A program made the position numbers and the translations under genes. Below, piece by piece: positions 27,284-36,464 of a stretch of DNA of 64,000 nt (position 1 is its first letter; each line of letters opens with the position of its first letter). The notes under the pieces are model-generated. The model was not told the origin of the DNA. It ran no database searches and saw only the letters and a program-made list of their open reading frames with translations. Source of the DNA: Paenibacillus aquistagni (GTDB taxonomy: Bacteria; Bacillota; Bacilli; Paenibacillales; Paenibacillaceae); NCBI RefSeq assembly GCF_900177815.1, contig NZ_FXAZ01000001.1:124001-188000 (forward strand). The letters run 5' to 3'.

Positions 27284-28339
27284 ATGAGTGCATCTCTGCA
27301 TGCAGGTAATAAACAGACAGACTCAACAAAAGTTAAGCTCAAGTCCCGGCCGTTGGCGGCTACGATCATCATGATCGGCGGCTTGATTGCTCTGGCGTTT
27401 GGCGTGGGACTCTCGGTATCCTTCGGAGCGGCCGACATCAAGCTTGCTGTGGTGTGGGACGCCATTTTTCACTTTGACAGCAATAATACCGCGCACCAAG
27501 TCATTCATGAGCTGCGCTTGCCGCGCGTATTCGGCGGCGCCATGATCGGTGCATGCTTTGCGGTTGCGGGGGCATTGATGCAGGGCATGACCCGCAACCC
27601 GCTCGCTGATTCCGGCTTGCTCGGCCTTAATGCGGGAGCGGGTTTTGTTTTAGCCATATGCTTTGCCTTATTTCCGGGACTACCCTTTATGTATCTGATC
27701 ATTTACTCCTTCTTCGGCGCTGCGCTCGGAGCTGTTCTGGTCTATGGCATCGGGGCCGTGGGCAAAGGGCGCACTTCTCCTGTTCGATTGGTGCTTGCGG
27801 GAGCGGCGCTAAGTGCTCTGCTGACGGCGTTGAGTGAAGGCATTGCGCTGTACTTTCAAGTTGGACAGGACTTGGCCTTTTGGTACGCAGGGGGAGTTGC
27901 GGGAACAAAGTGGTATCAGCTTGAGATGATGTTTCCTTGGGTTGCAGCTGCCTTGCTGGCTGCAATTGTACTGTCTCCATCCATCACGACCTTAAGCTTA
28001 GGTGAGGATATTGCGAAGGGGCTGGGCCAGCGGACAGGGCTTGTTCGCTTGCTGGGTACGATCGTCGTCGTTATATTGGCTGGCGCCGCGGTCTCTGTCG
28101 TTGGAGCCGTTAGCTTCGTTGGGCTGATGATACCGCATATGGCACGTTATTTGGTCGGTGTGGATTATCGTTATATCATACCGTGCTCGGCAGTATTGGG
28201 AAGTCTTCTTGTCGTTTTCGCGGACCTTGCCGCTAGAATGGTCAACCCTCCATATGAGACTCCGATTGGTGCAATAATCGCATTAATTGGCGTTCCCTTT
28301 TTCTTATACCTTGCACGTAAAGAGAGAAGGGAGCTGTAA
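27284..28339 (+). CDS. Iron-siderophore ABC transporter permease (FecCD family) 1
   Basis: 351 residues, about nine to ten membrane segments. FecCD hallmarks: LRLPRVFGGAMIGACFAVAG, GMTRNPLADSGLLGLNAGAG, and a late SFVGLMIPHMARYLVG. Closest in type to the YfiZ/YfhA hydroxamate-siderophore permeases of Bacillus. It pairs with the next gene, starting 3 bases after this stop, to form the channel. No ATPase is encoded in the cluster. Controlled by the Fur box at 27225. Confidence 0.93.
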   Translation: MSASLHAGNKQTDSTKVKLKSRPLAATIIMIGGLIALAFGVGLSVSFGAADIKLAVVWDAIFHFDSNNTAHQVIHELRLPRVFGGAMIGACFAVAGALMQGMTRNPLADSGLLGLNAGAGFVLAICFALFPGLPFMYLIIYSFFGAALGAVLVYGIGAVGKGRTSPVRLVLAGAALSALLTALSEGIALYFQVGQDLAFWYAGGVAGTKWYQLEMMFPWVAAALLAAIVLSPSITTLSLGEDIAKGLGQRTGLVRLLGTIVVVILAGAAVSVVGAVSFVGLMIPHMARYLVGVDYRYIIPCSAVLGSLLVVFADLAARMVNPPYETPIGAIIALIGVPFFLYLARKERREL

Positions 28340-28341
28340 GC

Positions 28342-29373
28342 ATGAACAACAACATGATAACGACGGAGCAGCAAAGGATGCAGCGAGGCTTGATCGTTTG
28401 TCTCGTATTTACGATTCTTATCGTCCTTGCCTTCATGATTAGTGTAAATACTGGACCGATCCGCTTAACTCCAGAGGAGCTGATCCGAACGCTGTTTGGA
28501 AAAGGGACTGCAAAGCAAGAGCTCATTCTGTTTGATTTTCGTCTGCCGCGGATTGTGATCTCCATGCTCATTGGTGCAGGACTTGCAGTATCAGGCTGCG
28601 TTATGCAGAGCATCTCTCGCAATGCGCTTGCTGACCCGGGCATCCTGGGCATTAATGCTGGAGCCGGACTTATGGTTATGCTGTTTGTATCCTTCTACCC
28701 GAATATGGCGACGGCTCCAATTATGGCGCTTCCGCTGCTTGCACTGCTTGGTGCCGGACTAACGGCGGCATTGATCTATATTCTCGCTTATAAGCAAAAT
28801 GAGGGACTGTCTCCGACACGTCTGCTTCTAACAGGGATTGCAGTAGCTGCGGGAATCAGTGCAGCGATGATTGTGCTAACGCTAAGACTGAGTCCAGAGA
28901 AATATCAATTTGTCGCTTCTTGGCTTGCAGGAAGCATTTGGGGCTCCAATTGGAAGTTTGTACTGGCGCTCCTGCCATGGATCGTCGTGCTGCTGCCGCT
29001 TGTTTTCTATAAAGCACGTGTTCTGAATGTGATGAACTTGGGTGATCAGATCGCCACAGGGCTTGGTGCATCTGTGGAGCGGGAGCGACTTGTCCTTATT
29101 GCCTGCTCCGTTGCGCTTGCAGGCGCATGTGTTGCTGTAAGCGGCGGAATCGGCTTTGTCGGACTGATTGGGCCGCATCTCGCGCGCAGGCTTGTGGGGC
29201 CAAAGCATGAGCTCCTCCTGCCGACAACCGCCTTGGCCGGCACTCTGCTTGTATTGACAGCTGATACGCTGGGCCGCTGGATTCTTCAGCCTTCTGAGAT
29301 TCCGACTGGAGTTGTGGTTGCAGTTATCGGCGCTCCGTATTTTCTCTATCTGCTTGCCAAAACGAAAGCGTAG
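28342..29373 (+). CDS. Iron-siderophore ABC transporter permease (FecCD family) 2
   Basis: 343 residues with the same family landmarks (DFRLPRIVISMLIGAGLAVS, SRNALADPGILGINAGAG, GFVGLIGPHLARRLVG). AGAAGGGAG precedes the ATG, itself inside the tail region of the previous gene, so the two are translationally coupled. With permease 1 it forms a heterodimeric channel for ferric siderophores. The partner ATPase (FhuC/YusV type) must come from elsewhere. Confidence 0.93.
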   Translation: MNNNMITTEQQRMQRGLIVCLVFTILIVLAFMISVNTGPIRLTPEELIRTLFGKGTAKQELILFDFRLPRIVISMLIGAGLAVSGCVMQSISRNALADPGILGINAGAGLMVMLFVSFYPNMATAPIMALPLLALLGAGLTAALIYILAYKQNEGLSPTRLLLTGIAVAAGISAAMIVLTLRLSPEKYQFVASWLAGSIWGSNWKFVLALLPWIVVLLPLVFYKARVLNVMNLGDQIATGLGASVERERLVLIACSVALAGACVAVSGGIGFVGLIGPHLARRLVGPKHELLLPTTALAGTLLVLTADTLGRWILQPSEIPTGVVVAVIGAPYFLYLLAKTKA

Positions 29374-29463
29374 CAGTGTTCTTGACACCGCTCTTTTTAG
29401 TTGATTAAGAAGATGGCTCATGAGATGTTTCTGTGAAAAGCGCTGTCAGAGGAGGTCGGCATC

Positions 29464-31071
29464 ATGCACAAATGGATACATAAACATCGTTCCCCTGCAT
29501 GCTTTGTGCCTGTTCAACTGAGTGAATGGGAAAGCATTACCCTACAAAATTACGAAGGGGAAGCATCGCCTTATTACCGAATCGTTGTCGTTGTGAGCGG
29601 CAGGGGCATCCTGCAGGGAGAAGAGAAGGAACATTTGATCTCGCGACGGGATATGGTACGCTGCCCTCCCGGGCAGCGCCTAAGCATAGTAGGCAGCACT
29701 CGTGCTCCCCTTCACGTTATTCAGCTCGAATATCATGCTCTAGGCGAACAGAATAAGCTGCCCCAAGCGGTTCGGGAACAAGCGTGGATCACTCCTTGTT
29801 CGATCGAGACCATGAGGGTTGTGCTTGAGCTGAGACAAGCATGGCTTCATCCTAGAGCAGGGGAGCCTTATCGTATCCAGCAGCTGTTCACGGAGCTGCT
29901 TATTGCTGTGGAGAAGGAGCGGGCAATGGACGAGCAGAACGCCTTGCCTTGGCTTGAGGATGCGCTGGCCTTTATGGAAGCCCATTATCATCAAGAGGTA
30001 ACGCGCGAGCAGCTTGCGAGCAGAGCGAATGTGAGTCCCGAGCATTTCTCGCGCATGTTCCGCAAGCATACAGGGCGGACCTACACCGCACATTTGACCC
30101 TGCTGCGCGTTCGCCATGCCCAAAGGCGGCTATTGACTCAATCGATGGATCTTCATGCGCTCGCGCAGGAAGTAGGCTACAAGGAAAGCACTTATTTAAG
30201 CCGCAAATTCAAGGAGCTTGTAAAGCTGTCGCCTACTCGGTATCAGCATAAGCCAAAGCGCATTGCCGCATTGAATGTGAACCATACTGCGAGCCTGCTC
30301 GCCTTGGGGGTGGTTCCAGAGCTTGGCGTCTATACGACTTGGCTCAGAGAACAGCTAAGCGGCTCCTGTCACGCTGGCCGCAGGCTTGAAGATTCCTTAG
30401 CGCAGTCTGAAGCTTATTACCGCTCAATAGCTGCCGCTGAACCTGATGTCATTATTCATTACGAGGCAGCAGAGGGGAATCGTCAACTGCTGCCTGTGGC
30501 TCCTGTGCTGGAAATCCCCGTGGTGACAATGGGGTGGCGTGAGCAGTTTGAATATCTTGGGGCTATTGTGAATCGACTAGAACGAGCACGCCATTGGCTG
30601 GAACAATTTACACATCAGGTTGAAGCATGCAATCAACAACTGGATCATAGGCTCGGCTGCCGAGGAACAGCGATGGTGTGGGAGATCTGTGATCATGCCG
30701 CTTATGGCATTGGCAGCTGCTACGGTCGCGGGGCTCAGATCCTGTATGAGGAGCTTGGATTCCACGTGCCGCAGAAAGCAATGGAACAGAGCATGCTGAC
30801 AGAAGGCTATATGGAAGTCCCGATTGAACAAATCACGGACTATTCGGCGGATTACCTGTTTGTTACATCGCTTCCCACGGAACGAGAAGCGCTCAGGCGC
30901 GTGGAGCAGCTTTTCTTATCTGAGCAGTGGCAGAGCATGGAAGCGGTACGCCAGGATCATGTGTATATTTTAGATCATGGGGAATTGTTCTATGGCTATG
31001 ATCCGCTCTCTTCAGCGGCACAGCTGAAGAGATTTATGGAAGTGCTGTGCCCGAATCACAATATTATATAA
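29464..31071 (+). CDS. AraC regulator fused to siderophore-binding domain (Btr-like) 1
   Basis: 535 residues. N-terminal cupin-like part (about 1-110), an AraC double helix-turn-helix (about 165-262: REQLASRANVSPEHFSRMFR ... YLSRKFKELVKLSPTRYQ), then a periplasmic-binding-protein fold (about 270-530: IAALNVNHTASLLALGVVPE ... YLFVTSLPTEREALRRVEQL). The same layout as Bacillus Btr, which binds ferric siderophore in the cytoplasm and activates uptake genes. It lies between the permeases and a binding-protein gene, its likely targets. Ligand unknown. Confidence 0.9.
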   Translation: MHKWIHKHRSPACFVPVQLSEWESITLQNYEGEASPYYRIVVVVSGRGILQGEEKEHLISRRDMVRCPPGQRLSIVGSTRAPLHVIQLEYHALGEQNKLPQAVREQAWITPCSIETMRVVLELRQAWLHPRAGEPYRIQQLFTELLIAVEKERAMDEQNALPWLEDALAFMEAHYHQEVTREQLASRANVSPEHFSRMFRKHTGRTYTAHLTLLRVRHAQRRLLTQSMDLHALAQEVGYKESTYLSRKFKELVKLSPTRYQHKPKRIAALNVNHTASLLALGVVPELGVYTTWLREQLSGSCHAGRRLEDSLAQSEAYYRSIAAAEPDVIIHYEAAEGNRQLLPVAPVLEIPVVTMGWREQFEYLGAIVNRLERARHWLEQFTHQVEACNQQLDHRLGCRGTAMVWEICDHAAYGIGSCYGRGAQILYEELGFHVPQKAMEQSMLTEGYMEVPIEQITDYSADYLFVTSLPTEREALRRVEQLFLSEQWQSMEAVRQDHVYILDHGELFYGYDPLSSAAQLKRFMEVLCPNHNII

Positions 31072-31125
31072 ATGAAGATCATATTTAGGCATGGTCAACT
31101 TCTCTCTTGCGTAGTACATTTTATT

Positions 31126-31144
31126 GAGAATGATTATCGTTATT
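31126..31144. promoter_or_regulatory. Fur box upstream of binding lipoprotein 1
   Basis: GAGAATGATTATCGTTATT matches the Fur consensus at 15 of 19 positions. It ends 19 bases before the ATG at 31164, just upstream of the SD GAGGGGGAT. Confidence 0.75.
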
Positions 31145-31163
31145 ACAAAAGAGGGGGATCATC

Positions 31164-32192
31164 ATGAACATATCACTTCCACGGCAAAAAAGGGCTAGGC
31201 ATCGATTCGTTGCAGGCTTCCTGCTGCTTCTTATTTTGAGCATGCTGTCGGCTTGCGGAGCGCAAGAAGCAGCCACGAGCAGTAATGTGGCGCCTGCTTC
31301 AGCGAAGGAGGAGAGCACGGCTGTTCAGTCTCGTGATGCGTCTAATGCAGCAGCAGACAGCTCTGAGGTGAGAACAATCTCGACCATCCACGGCGATATA
31401 GAGATTCCCGCTCATCCGAAGCGAATTGTGGCAGAGGAATATTTGGGCAGTCTTATTGCGCTTGATGTGATACCCGTAGGCGCTCCAGGGCTGACAACCC
31501 AAAATTATTATTTCAAGGAAGCGCTGACGGATGTCGCGGATACAGGCACATATGGCAAGCCATCGGTAGAGAACATTCTAGCACTCAACCCGGACTTGAT
31601 CATTATGGGCAACGGCGAGAATTACGAGCTGCTCAGCAAAATCGCACCGACAATCGTAATTCCATATGGCGAGCTCAAAAATGTGCAGGAGGAGCTGACT
31701 TACTTCGGCAAGCTGCTTGGCAAGGATACAGAAGCCAAGGCATGGCTGGAGCAATACGATCAGCGCATCGCAGCAGCCAAGAAAAAGGTTGATGCGGCCA
31801 TTCCAGCAGATGCCTCTTTCTCGATCATGGAAGATGGCGAGAAAAAGATCTGGGTATATGGCGACAACTTCGGCCGCGGCGGGCAGCCCATCTATCAGGC
31901 TCTGGGACGCAAAGCGCCGACTCCCATTGCAGATGAGCTCATGGAGAAGAAATGGGCTGAAATCTCGCTTGAACTGCTGGATACATACGCAGGCGACTAC
32001 ATCGTGTTAACGTCCAACCGCCTAAAGATCGAAGACTTGAAGTCTGATCCGATCTGGGCGAGCCTCCCTGCAGTCCAAAACAATCATGTCTACATTTGGC
32101 CAGAGGAACGTTCGTGGTATTACGATCCGTTGGCGGTTCTTGCTCAGACGGAGGAACTGACAACATGGCTTGCGGATAACGCCAGCCAATAG
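31164..32192 (+). CDS. Iron-siderophore-binding lipoprotein 1
   Basis: 342 residues. Signal peptide with lipobox ending SACG, a low-complexity tether, then a class-III binding fold with one long connecting helix (EIPAHPKRIVAEEYLGSLIALDVIPVG, ILALNPDLIIMGNGENYELL, LLDTYAGDYIVLTSN). YfiY/FeuA-like. It captures a ferric siderophore for the FecCD permeases. Regulated by the Fur box at 31126 and probably the adjacent Btr-like protein. Confidence 0.93.
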   Translation: MNISLPRQKRARHRFVAGFLLLLILSMLSACGAQEAATSSNVAPASAKEESTAVQSRDASNAAADSSEVRTISTIHGDIEIPAHPKRIVAEEYLGSLIALDVIPVGAPGLTTQNYYFKEALTDVADTGTYGKPSVENILALNPDLIIMGNGENYELLSKIAPTIVIPYGELKNVQEELTYFGKLLGKDTEAKAWLEQYDQRIAAAKKKVDAAIPADASFSIMEDGEKKIWVYGDNFGRGGQPIYQALGRKAPTPIADELMEKKWAEISLELLDTYAGDYIVLTSNRLKIEDLKSDPIWASLPAVQNNHVYIWPEERSWYYDPLAVLAQTEELTTWLADNASQ

Positions 32193-32196
32193 ATGA

Positions 32197-32254
32197 AAAC
32201 GCACTTCTATCGATCAAGCAGGTACTAGCTCTGATCGATAGGGGAGGTGCGTTT
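32197..32254. terminator. Bidirectional terminator in siderophore cluster
   Basis: AAACGCAC (32197-32204) pairs with GTGCGTTT (32247-32254), with an inner stem TCTATCGATCA / TGATCGATAG. It sits between convergent genes; the minus-strand copy is followed by TTTTC. Confidence 0.8.
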
Positions 32255-32258
32255 GTTA

Positions 32259-33935
32259 TTATGCTTCCATGCCAGCCTTCTTGCTAATGAGCTGGGGAAG
32301 CTCATGCAGCAGCCGCTCTCTGGTCAGCGCATCGTTCAGATTCCAATGCAGGGCTGGAATCTGATGGACATGACCTTTTTGCACCGCAGGGAGATTGAGC
32401 CAGCTAGCGCTCTGCATCATGCGCTTCGCGGCTTGACGGGATTGTTCATGTTGTCCAAGCAGCAAGAAGATGCGGTCTCCCGCATACAGAGGCAGCTCCT
32501 CCTCTTCAATTTCTAAATAGCCATTGCCTGATTCCAAAAGCGGCTGCACGCGATCAACTGCCTTGAAGCCGTCACGGTGATAGAGTGCGGCAGACATTCC
32601 GATGGAGCCCATCACAAACAGCCGCTCTCCACGGTCATAAATGAAAACGGTCGCCGTCTCGTTCAGCTGTATCCAAGGCCTGAGTTCATTCCACATGTCC
32701 TGCTCTTTGCGCTGGAACGCTTCTAGCCACTGCTTCGCTTCCAACTGCTTTCCAAGAAGTTCTCCTAAGGTCAGGAGCCGCTCCTCAAGCGGTGCGAAGG
32801 AGTTGAATGTCACGGTTGGGGCAATGCCAGCGATGGCCCTGTAGAGCTCCTCCTCTTCATTGGCGATAATGATTAGATCCGGTGCCAGCCGCCTCGTCTT
32901 CTCCTGATCGAAGGGATGCCCGACATCTTCAATGTGATTAAGCAGATCCTCGTATATGGAGCCTTTCATAAAGGTAGAGGATGTTCCAACAGCCTCAACG
33001 CCGAGCGCTATTAGATCACCGAATGTCTCTCCGTGATAGATAAGGCGCTTTGGACGAAGCGGGATCTCCACGACATGGCCTGTCCAATCGGTTACGGTTA
33101 CGCTGCCGCGCATCAGTCTTGCATACTGCTTGGGGGTGATGCCTACAACTTGTCGGAAGCGGCGATTAAAATAATATTCATCGGTGAACCCGACGGACAG
33201 CGCAATCTCTCTTAACGGTTCATCCGAGCTTTGCAGCAGTTCTTTTGCTTTATTGATGCGAACATCCGTTACATAATCGATCGGTTTCTTGCCTGTCAGC
33301 TCTTGAAACATCGGTGTATAACGCCAAGACGTTACATTTGCAAGCTGTGCAAGCTGCTTCACGGTAATATTTTCACTGTAATGCTGATTAATATATTGAA
33401 TCGTCTGCTCTACCGATTGGGTAGGGCTAGGCGCCTTGCCAAGCCGCAGGTTATGTTCAAATATCGTGCTCATAAGCTGCATGAACAGCACCTGCTGATT
33501 AAACCAATCGATATCCGACTTCTCATTGCGATTCGCGTAAATCTCTTCGATTGATCGAAGGAAGCGAGACCATGGGTAGACGTATAACTCGTACTGCCCA
33601 GGAAAAAGGGGCGAAGGATAGACCTCGATGATGTCATTCGTCTTCCATTGCTCAATCCGAAAGGTTATGTGATAATAGCTAACGCTGCTGGCGCCATCGC
33701 TTGTCATGCAAAGAGAGGTCCCCGGCGGGACGATATAGCATTTGCCTGCCGTATAAATGAAAGGCTTGGACTCGATAAGCAGTCCCCCCGTTCCTTCTCT
33801 GAACACAAATAAGGAGTGCAGCTCGCATTCAACCCGCTCGAAGGTGCAATTACAGTGATGCCTGATGTAGAGGACATCTTCCAACTGAAACCTTAGGGAA
33901 CGAAGAGAATGGGAGAGTTCATAGGTAGATCGCAT
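32259..33935 (-). CDS. AraC regulator fused to siderophore-binding domain (Btr-like) 2
   Basis: 558 residues, same three-part layout as the gene at 29464: cupin-like sensor (about 1-150), AraC DNA-binding domain (about 175-275; ITVKQLAQLANVTSWRYTPM ... YYFNRRFRQVVGITPKQYAR), then a binding-protein fold (about 280-550; RPKRLIYHGETFGDLIALGV, RRLAPDLIIIANEEEELYRA). The C-terminal domain resembles the lipoprotein encoded at 34084 more than that at 31164 (e.g. FHGESLGDLLALG), so each fusion regulator seems paired with its own binding protein. AAAGGAG precedes the ATG. Confidence 0.9.
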   Translation of the reverse strand: MRSTYELSHSLRSLRFQLEDVLYIRHHCNCTFERVECELHSLFVFREGTGGLLIESKPFIYTAGKCYIVPPGTSLCMTSDGASSVSYYHITFRIEQWKTNDIIEVYPSPLFPGQYELYVYPWSRFLRSIEEIYANRNEKSDIDWFNQQVLFMQLMSTIFEHNLRLGKAPSPTQSVEQTIQYINQHYSENITVKQLAQLANVTSWRYTPMFQELTGKKPIDYVTDVRINKAKELLQSSDEPLREIALSVGFTDEYYFNRRFRQVVGITPKQYARLMRGSVTVTDWTGHVVEIPLRPKRLIYHGETFGDLIALGVEAVGTSSTFMKGSIYEDLLNHIEDVGHPFDQEKTRRLAPDLIIIANEEEELYRAIAGIAPTVTFNSFAPLEERLLTLGELLGKQLEAKQWLEAFQRKEQDMWNELRPWIQLNETATVFIYDRGERLFVMGSIGMSAALYHRDGFKAVDRVQPLLESGNGYLEIEEEELPLYAGDRIFLLLGQHEQSRQAAKRMMQSASWLNLPAVQKGHVHQIPALHWNLNDALTRERLLHELPQLISKKAGMEA

Positions 33936-33956
33936 GCGACAGCTCCTTTTTCATGT

Positions 33957-33971
33957 TGATAATAGTTCTCA
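33957..33971. promoter_or_regulatory. Fur-like box upstream of Btr-like regulator 2
   Basis: On the minus strand TGAGAAC-T-ATTATCA, matching the 7-1-7 Fur core TGATAAT-N-ATTATCA at 12 of 14 positions, about 22 bases before the regulator ATG. The gap 33936-34083 also has an imperfect hairpin (CTTTCAAC / GTTGAAAAG, about 33997-34021) of unclear role. Confidence 0.6.
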
Positions 33972-34083
33972 ATTAAAGATTGTATCCAAAATAAAGAAGC
34001 CTTTCAACGGTTTGTTGAAAAGCGTTCTTCCTCATTAACGCTATGCATCTTAAATTCTACTACAAGATGCGCTGAGCTGATCT

Positions 34084-35091
34084 TTACTTGCTTTCTAGCT
34101 TCTTGTTGTTAAGCAGTTCAGGCAGCTGCTGTATGATATATTCCCGCGTTGTGGCATCGCTCTCTGAGAGGCGAATCGGCAGCTGATAGACATGGCCGTT
34201 TTTTACTGCGGGCAGATCACTCCAGAGCCTGCTCTTCATCATCTCATTCGTGGATTGAACCGCATCTTCAGAGATAGGGGTAAGGATAAAGATACGATCG
34301 CCTGCAACCTCAGGCAGCAGTTCCATCGAGATTTCCTCAAATCCATTGCCCGCATCGAGTACAGTCTGAATGCTTGGCGTTGGCTTAAAGCCGTTTTCTT
34401 GATATAGGATTTGCGAGAAGCCAGTTGCGGCCATGACGAATAGGCGGTTGCCGGGGTAATAGGTGAGCACACTAGCCGTTTCGCCAGGCTTTATCTCCGC
34501 GCTGTGAAGCTGCTCCCACAGCTGCTGTTCTTTGGCATGGTAGTCCGTAAGCCATTGCTCAGCCTCCTCCTTCTTATCGAAGATATCGCCCATCAAGCGG
34601 AGCCGTTCATCAAGCGGTGCAAACGTATCAACCACCAGCGTCGGCGCAATTTTGGACAGTTCGCTATAAATCTTCTCGTCCGTGTTGGCAATCAAGATCA
34701 GGTCAGGATCAAGCTCCAATACCTTTTCAAAATGAATAGGGAAGCCGACATCAGTAAGCGAGGTCAACTTGTCTTCAAAAATCGTTCCTTCATAAAAGGC
34801 GCTCGCAGCTCCGATCGGCATGATGCCAAGCGCAAGCAGGTCCCCTAACGACTCGCCGTGGAAGACAGCACGCTTAGGAGAAGCAGGAATCGTGACCTGA
34901 TGTCCGACTGCATCTGTCATGCTGCGCTCTTTTGGTGCGGACGCTTGGTTGGTTTCGCTTTGGGCTGACGTAGTGCTGGGCGCAGGCGAGTTCGCTGCCG
35001 AGCCTTCGCTAGATGCGCCGCAAGCCGTTAATAGGGAGCTGAGCAAGACGAAGATGCCAAGCCAAGCTCCTAGTCGTTTTATTTGAAACAT
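34084..35091 (-). CDS. Iron-siderophore-binding lipoprotein 2
   Basis: 335 residues from ATG 35091 (MFQIKRLGAW), with GAGGAGGT upstream; a longer frame to 35280 runs through the Fur-controlled promoter and is rejected. Lipobox LLTAC, Ser/Ala-rich tether, then the class-III binding fold (PKRAVFHGESLGDLLALGIM, VLELDPDLILIANTDEKIYS, LLPEVAGDRIFILTPISE). It serves the FecCD permeases with a siderophore probably different from that of lipoprotein 1. Confidence 0.93.
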   Translation of the reverse strand: MFQIKRLGAWLGIFVLLSSLLTACGASSEGSAANSPAPSTTSAQSETNQASAPKERSMTDAVGHQVTIPASPKRAVFHGESLGDLLALGIMPIGAASAFYEGTIFEDKLTSLTDVGFPIHFEKVLELDPDLILIANTDEKIYSELSKIAPTLVVDTFAPLDERLRLMGDIFDKKEEAEQWLTDYHAKEQQLWEQLHSAEIKPGETASVLTYYPGNRLFVMAATGFSQILYQENGFKPTPSIQTVLDAGNGFEEISMELLPEVAGDRIFILTPISEDAVQSTNEMMKSRLWSDLPAVKNGHVYQLPIRLSESDATTREYIIQQLPELLNNKKLESK

Positions 35092-35109
35092 GATAGACCT
35101 CCTCAAACG

Positions 35110-35138
35110 TATATAACAATAATGATAATCATTATCAA
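35110..35138 (-). promoter_or_regulatory. SigA promoter overlapped by near-perfect Fur box
   Basis: Minus strand: TTGATA (-35, plus-strand 35133-35138), 17-base spacer, TATATA (-10, 35110-35115). The Fur box AATAATGATAATCATTATC (35118-35136; 18 of 19 consensus positions) fills the spacer and part of the -35, so Fur binding must exclude RNA polymerase. About 140 bases to the far side (35139-35341) show only a short GCTGCTC/GAGCAGC hairpin. Confidence 0.9.
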
Positions 35139-35341
35139 CAAAAGCTATCTTATATAAATTTCGAGGAGAGCTCAATGGATAAATTTTAGATAGGGTCTTC
35201 GTTTTGTATAAAGCCATTGTGTATGGCGACACCGAGAGTGAAGGGGGAAGGGCTAGTTCGTTCTTCCCCTGCCATTGCAATTGTCAATGATGCTGCTCGA
35301 CAAGAGCAGCTTGTGATAATTGTGACTTGGAGCTTGTGGGG

Positions 35342-36298
35342 CTATTGTTCAATAACGCAGAATACCTGCTGTCGATATTGCGTGGGAGACTGCTGATAGA
35401 ATCGGCGGAACTGTCTTGAAAAGTAGAGCGCATCAGGGATGCCTACAGATGAAGCAATTTGCTCGATGGTCAGGTCCGGCCGCTCGCGCAGCAGCTGGCG
35501 TCCCTTGTCAATTCTAAGCTTCAACAAGAAGGTGACAGGGGACAGCTCCGTCACCTGCTTGAACAGCCGTGACAGGTAGGCTCTGCTGTATCCGAGGCTT
35601 GATGCCATCTGCTCCATGGTGAACGGATGGGCATATTGGGTGGACATCATCCGAATCATCTGCCTTACAATTTGCTCAGATTCATGCTCTGGCCGCAAAT
35701 GCGAATCTCCTTCTGCATCGGTTGCAACCTCTGCATAAGCAGCCATGATAAGATGTAGATACCCTGCTGCCCTGATGTCGCAAGCCGCTGTGCGTTCTTT
35801 GAAGTCTTGACGAATGCGAGCCAGCCAATCGAACAGCTGCGTGTTCTCCTTCAGATGGACTACCGGCGCATGCATCGTCAGGCCAGCTCTTCTGACAAGA
35901 GAACCAGCCTTCTTGCCTTTGAAGGCGACCCAGCGGTACAGCCAAGGCTCCTTCTCGTCTGCCTGATAATTGACTAGCTGATTCGGCGTGATGAGAAAGG
36001 CGTCTCCTGCGCCTAAGGCGAAGGTCTTCCACTCTGTGGAGAATTGGCCTTTGCCATCAATAATCTGGTGAAGCAAATAATAGTCATACAGCTTGGGTCC
36101 TAGATGGTGGCCGGGCTTCGTGCGGCTCTCGCCGGCAAATAGAATATGAAGATCCTCGTTCTCGATCAGCACGGGATTCGGGGACACCTCGTAAGACGAT
36201 TCATAACCAGCCGCATCTAACGAAGAATGCCTGCTGGCCGATTCCTGCTGGTCAAGCAGCAGGTGGGATGTCTCTATTGAACTAGCCTTATCATTCAT
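35342..36298 (-). CDS. AraC-family transcriptional regulator (cupin-AraC)
   Basis: 318 residues: cupin-like ligand domain (about 45-175; GHHLGPKLYDYYLLHQIIDG) and a C-terminal double helix-turn-helix (about 212-312; TMEQMASSLGYSRAYLSRLF ... ALYFSRQFRRFYQQSPTQYR). AGGAGGT lies 5 bases before the ATG. It is divergent from the galactose operon with a shared 166-bp gap, so control of galKET by galactose or a galactoside is a reasonable inference. Confidence 0.9.
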   Translation of the reverse strand: MNDKASSIETSHLLLDQQESASRHSSLDAAGYESSYEVSPNPVLIENEDLHILFAGESRTKPGHHLGPKLYDYYLLHQIIDGKGQFSTEWKTFALGAGDAFLITPNQLVNYQADEKEPWLYRWVAFKGKKAGSLVRRAGLTMHAPVVHLKENTQLFDWLARIRQDFKERTAACDIRAAGYLHLIMAAYAEVATDAEGDSHLRPEHESEQIVRQMIRMMSTQYAHPFTMEQMASSLGYSRAYLSRLFKQVTELSPVTFLLKLRIDKGRQLLRERPDLTIEQIASSVGIPDALYFSRQFRRFYQQSPTQYRQQVFCVIEQ

Positions 36299-36334
36299 GG
36301 TATACCTCCTGAATCATAGAGGGTGCTGTGGCGA

Positions 36335-36348
36335 TGATAAGGTTATCA
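36335..36348. promoter_or_regulatory. Candidate operator between araC-type regulator and galK
   Basis: TGATAA-GG-TTATCA, perfect 6-bp arms, in the divergent gap 36299-36464. Possible binding site for the adjacent regulator; AraC proteins more often use direct repeats, so this is tentative. Confidence 0.35.
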
Positions 36349-36464
36349 TATCACATTTATCCATATGTAGTTCACATCAGACTATTACGATCTCCGTATC
36401 GAGCAAGTAAGATGGAGATAAGAATCAGAGGTTTAGCATGATAGTCAAAGGAGGAAGTGTTAAC

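Noticed and set aside
35092-35280. N-terminal extension of siderophore-binding lipoprotein 2
   Set aside because: It would translate through the Fur box and promoter; a lipoprotein signal peptide with GAGGAGGT starts at 35091.
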